Of a stretch of DNA of 64,000 nucleotides, positions 62,141-64,000 are shown piece by piece. Each line of letters begins with the position of its first letter. Position 1 is the first letter of the stretch. The notes below the pieces were generated by a model, which was not told the DNA's origin, ran no database searches, and saw only the letters and a list, made by a program, of their open reading frames with translations. The stretch comes from Halodesulfovibrio aestuarii DSM 17919 = ATCC 29578 (GTDB lineage Bacteria > Desulfobacterota > Desulfovibrionia > Desulfovibrionales > Desulfovibrionaceae). Location of the stretch: positions 1,116,001 to 1,180,000 of the forward strand of contig NZ_ARQF01000021.1 of NCBI RefSeq assembly GCF_000384815.1. Direction: 5' to 3'. A program made the translations under genes and the position numbers.

Positions 62141-62809
62141 TTATTTCGTTGAATCCAACGCTCCCTGATCGAAAATCACTGCTTCTTGATCATTCATATA
62201 GGCTTGTGAATACGGGCCCTCTGGCAGAGTTGAGAATGTAAAATTATTTACGCGCTTTGCTGCATCTACATACTCAGCCATTGCCGAGTTCACTGCAGTA
62301 ACAATAATGTCTACAAACACATTGCCTGAACCTCCACCGAGATCAACAACAACCGCCCCCTTGTATCTCCACAATATATTATTTGTCCGGGTAGACCGAA
62401 GCTCACAATCAATTCCAACAGTCATATTAGAAGCAATCACTAAATATGACATGTCCCATGCTGTAATCTTAGTAAACAGCACACTGTCAGCGCCGAGATT
62501 TGTTCTGATCCCCTGCAAATCATCGTTGTACAACAGCTCTGAGTCATACAATCCTTCACTTTGCATAAACTCCATCACAACTGGAGCCGGATAAACGTAA
62601 TACCCCATACGAGCTAACGGTTCTGACACGGTAGTAATATAACACTCTTTTGCGTCCGCCGCTGTTGTGAGGTTAATCGGCGGCAATACTAGAATCGAAC
62701 GCGGCTGCTCTTCATACATACCGGGAAAACGCTCTGCTTTTGTTACCTGCTTTGCACAACCAACTGCAAGGAGACAGCAGGCAAGAATGGCTAAACGAAG
62801 ATACTTCAT
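62141..62809 (-). CDS. GNA1162/DUF799-family lipoprotein
   Basis: 222 residues, lipobox LAVGC (Cys18). Family features: SILVLPPINLTTAADAKECYITTVSEPLARMGYYVYP and FTKITAWDMSYLVI, a TolB-N-like fold as in Neisseria GNA1162. Last gene of a four-gene operon with CsgG-like and DUF4810-like partners, a known set thought to build an outer-membrane complex. Confidence 0.87.
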   Translation of the reverse strand: MKYLRLAILACCLLAVGCAKQVTKAERFPGMYEEQPRSILVLPPINLTTAADAKECYITTVSEPLARMGYYVYPAPVVMEFMQSEGLYDSELLYNDDLQGIRTNLGADSVLFTKITAWDMSYLVIASNMTVGIDCELRSTRTNNILWRYKGAVVVDLGGGSGNVFVDIIVTAVNSAMAEYVDAAKRVNNFTFSTLPEGPYSQAYMNDQEAVIFDQGALDSTK

Positions 62810-62818
62810 ACTGCCTCC

Positions 62819-63244
62819 CTATTTTTTAGCAGGCTTCTCTGCGGCCTGTTTTTTTTCTGCAGCAACATCTTTTGCTACGTCACCCCCGGCGTCACCATCA
62901 GGAGTCGCCATACGTACAAGCATACTCACAAACTGTTCTGACTCAGGATATGCAGCAACTTCCCTTTCATAATAGGCAACAGCCTGTTTTGTTTTACCTT
63001 CCTTTGCGAGCATATATCCATACTCTGCAAATACACCAGGAGGAACAGGCTTATTCTTCGTCTCGGCATTATCAATAATATGCAGCAACTCATCCTGATG
63101 TTCTTTAATCAGAACCGGAGTCGGTTCCTTGAGCATGGCATAATACGTTTGAGAATAGTTGCACCATTCAATGCGTTGCTGATGGACACACCCGCTAACA
63201 AGACCAACAAGAAGGAGACAACAACAAACTAGTAATTTTCTCAT
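62819..63244 (-). CDS. DUF4810-family lipoprotein
   Basis: 141 residues, lipobox LVSGC (Cys19). IEWCNYSQTYYAMLKEPT and PPGVFAEYGYMLAKEGKTKQAVAYYEREVAAYPES (TPR-like) are typical of DUF4810. Ala/Lys-rich C-terminus. It starts four bases inside the small lipoprotein gene upstream and ends nine bases before the GNA1162 gene. Confidence 0.87.
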   Translation of the reverse strand: MRKLLVCCCLLLVGLVSGCVHQQRIEWCNYSQTYYAMLKEPTPVLIKEHQDELLHIIDNAETKNKPVPPGVFAEYGYMLAKEGKTKQAVAYYEREVAAYPESEQFVSMLVRMATPDGDAGGDVAKDVAAEKKQAAEKPAKK

Positions 63245-63561
63245 GGCACTCGAATTTCCTTAGTTTGCTGGCCACCGATTAAGACGGTACGCCTTACAAC
63301 AACCCGATTATTACGCTGCACTTCAATGACATGTTTTCCCGGCGTAGTCTGATACAACTTGCCGCCATTTTCGCTATGAGCAGAAAGCACTGTCGGTATT
63401 CCGCCATCAACCACAAATGCAGTACCTTTTGTATTTCCAACAAAAGAAAGCCAGGCAGTCTGATCAGGAGAAGTAATTCCGGTATGTCTGCCACACCCAA
63501 CAGACAACGCCATGATGCTGCAAACAAACATCAACAGGATAATTTTCTGAACCCTACGCAT
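63241..63561 (-). CDS. small lipoprotein inserted in the CsgG-type operon
   Basis: 106 residues, lipobox LSVGC. The mature part (about 25-106) is beta-rich: GTAFVVDGG, TTPGKHVIEVQRNNRVVVRRTVLIGGQQTKEIRV, which reads like a PEGA-type surface domain. Overlaps both neighbours by one and four bases. Not part of the classic three-gene set known to me. Confidence 0.75.
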   Translation of the reverse strand: MRRVQKIILLMFVCSIMALSVGCGRHTGITSPDQTAWLSFVGNTKGTAFVVDGGIPTVLSAHSENGGKLYQTTPGKHVIEVQRNNRVVVRRTVLIGGQQTKEIRVP

Positions 63562-64000
63562 TATTGTTCCTCTACCAGCAGTTTTTCATACTTTCCTGAC
63601 GCAATGTATGAAGAAAGATTGCCGCTCACAACACGACAAAATGACACCTCGTTACGCTGAGTTTTTCCGTATGTTTCAATCACCTCTAACTCAGCAACTT
63701 CTTTACCCGGCAACGTAATCACACTGTTTGTCTGGCGGTTTTTGACCTTCTTACCTTCCTTGACAACGGTAAAACGATCACCTTGTTTTACCCCCTGACT
63801 CTTACCGCCACCGATGATAACCATGCCTTCTTCATAGCCCAAAATGTAACTACGCCATGGTTTGTCCATCAGGTTTTCAATAATATTTGAAGCAACTGTT
63901 GTAATAGCTGCATCAATGGCTTTATCATTCAATGTAGAGTCATAACTGCTGCGTCCACCGACGCCAAAAACGGAACCTACTTCCATAAAAGCTTCACCGC
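63561..64000 (-). CDS. CsgG-family outer-membrane assembly protein, N-terminal part outside window
   Basis: The last ~146 residues of a protein whose frame stays open to base 64000. DKAIDAAITTVASNIIENLMDKPW is the end of the CsgG domain; after it comes a beta-rich extension (GMVIIGGGKSQGVKQGDRFTVV, NEVSFCRVVSGNLSSYI). First gene of the lipoprotein operon. CsgG-type proteins form outer-membrane pores or assembly platforms. Confidence 0.82.
   Translation of the reverse strand, partial: GEAFMEVGSVFGVGGRSSYDSTLNDKAIDAAITTVASNIIENLMDKPWRSYILGYEEGMVIIGGGKSQGVKQGDRFTVVKEGKKVKNRQTNSVITLPGKEVAELEVIETYGKTQRNEVSFCRVVSGNLSSYIASGKYEKLLVEEQ

Overview
The window looks like chromosome of a marine, anaerobic sulfate-reducing deltaproteobacterium of the Desulfovibrionaceae (a Desulfovibrio/Halodesulfovibrio type). 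This is inferred from moderate GC, a glycyl-radical diol dehydratase, an N-type ATPase operon, a small diheme cytochrome lipoprotein and a delta-type tad locus. No rRNA, tRNA, IS element or CRISPR array was recognised.

Layout. 1-9986: tail end of a tad (Flp pilus) operon, from a truncated CpaB through the secretin, TadE/TadG-like pseudopilins, TadZ, the TadA ATPase, TadB, TadC and the TPR lipoprotein TadD, closed by a strong terminator. 10134-13964 (minus): HbpS/GlcG-like protein, B12-independent glycerol/propanediol dehydratase and its radical-SAM activase. Divergent to it, 14327-17609 encodes a PocR-domain sensor kinase and a sigma-54-type response regulator that probably control it. 17620-24314: RtcB ligase, HAD phosphatase, lipoprotein hydrolase, a GESH-motif protein, and a MarR regulator whose 21-bp operator-like sequence occurs in front of both its own gene and a methyltransferase-flavodoxin pair.

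24453-43911 is a phage-derived island, nearly all on the minus strand. It carries a full P2-like contractile tail set (V, W, J, I, three fibres, FI, FII, E/E' with a -1 frameshift site, T, U, X, D), two holin-like membrane proteins, a Mor-like activator, a zinc-ribbon protein, two replication-type genes and a divergent XRE regulator. No capsid, portal, terminase, integrase or recognisable endolysin is present. The best reading is a tailocin (R-type phage-tail-like bacteriocin). Its most striking part is three tandem fibre-plus-chaperone cassettes with almost identical 5' halves and unrelated tips.

44597-48909: a small acidic protein, then a compact minus-strand cluster of methyltransferase, polyprenyl-synthase-like protein, FtsX/MacB-type ABC exporter and diheme lipoprotein, which looks like an uncharacterised prenyl-metabolite or membrane-redox system. 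49473-52273: KefB-like antiporter and a seven-helix membrane protein of unknown function. 52728-60227: universal stress protein followed by a complete N-type ATPase operon in the order D-C-Q-R-B-E-F-A-G. 60301-64000: a small membrane protein, a DUF6765-like protein, and convergent to it a CsgG/DUF4810/GNA1162-type lipoprotein operon whose first gene runs off the window.
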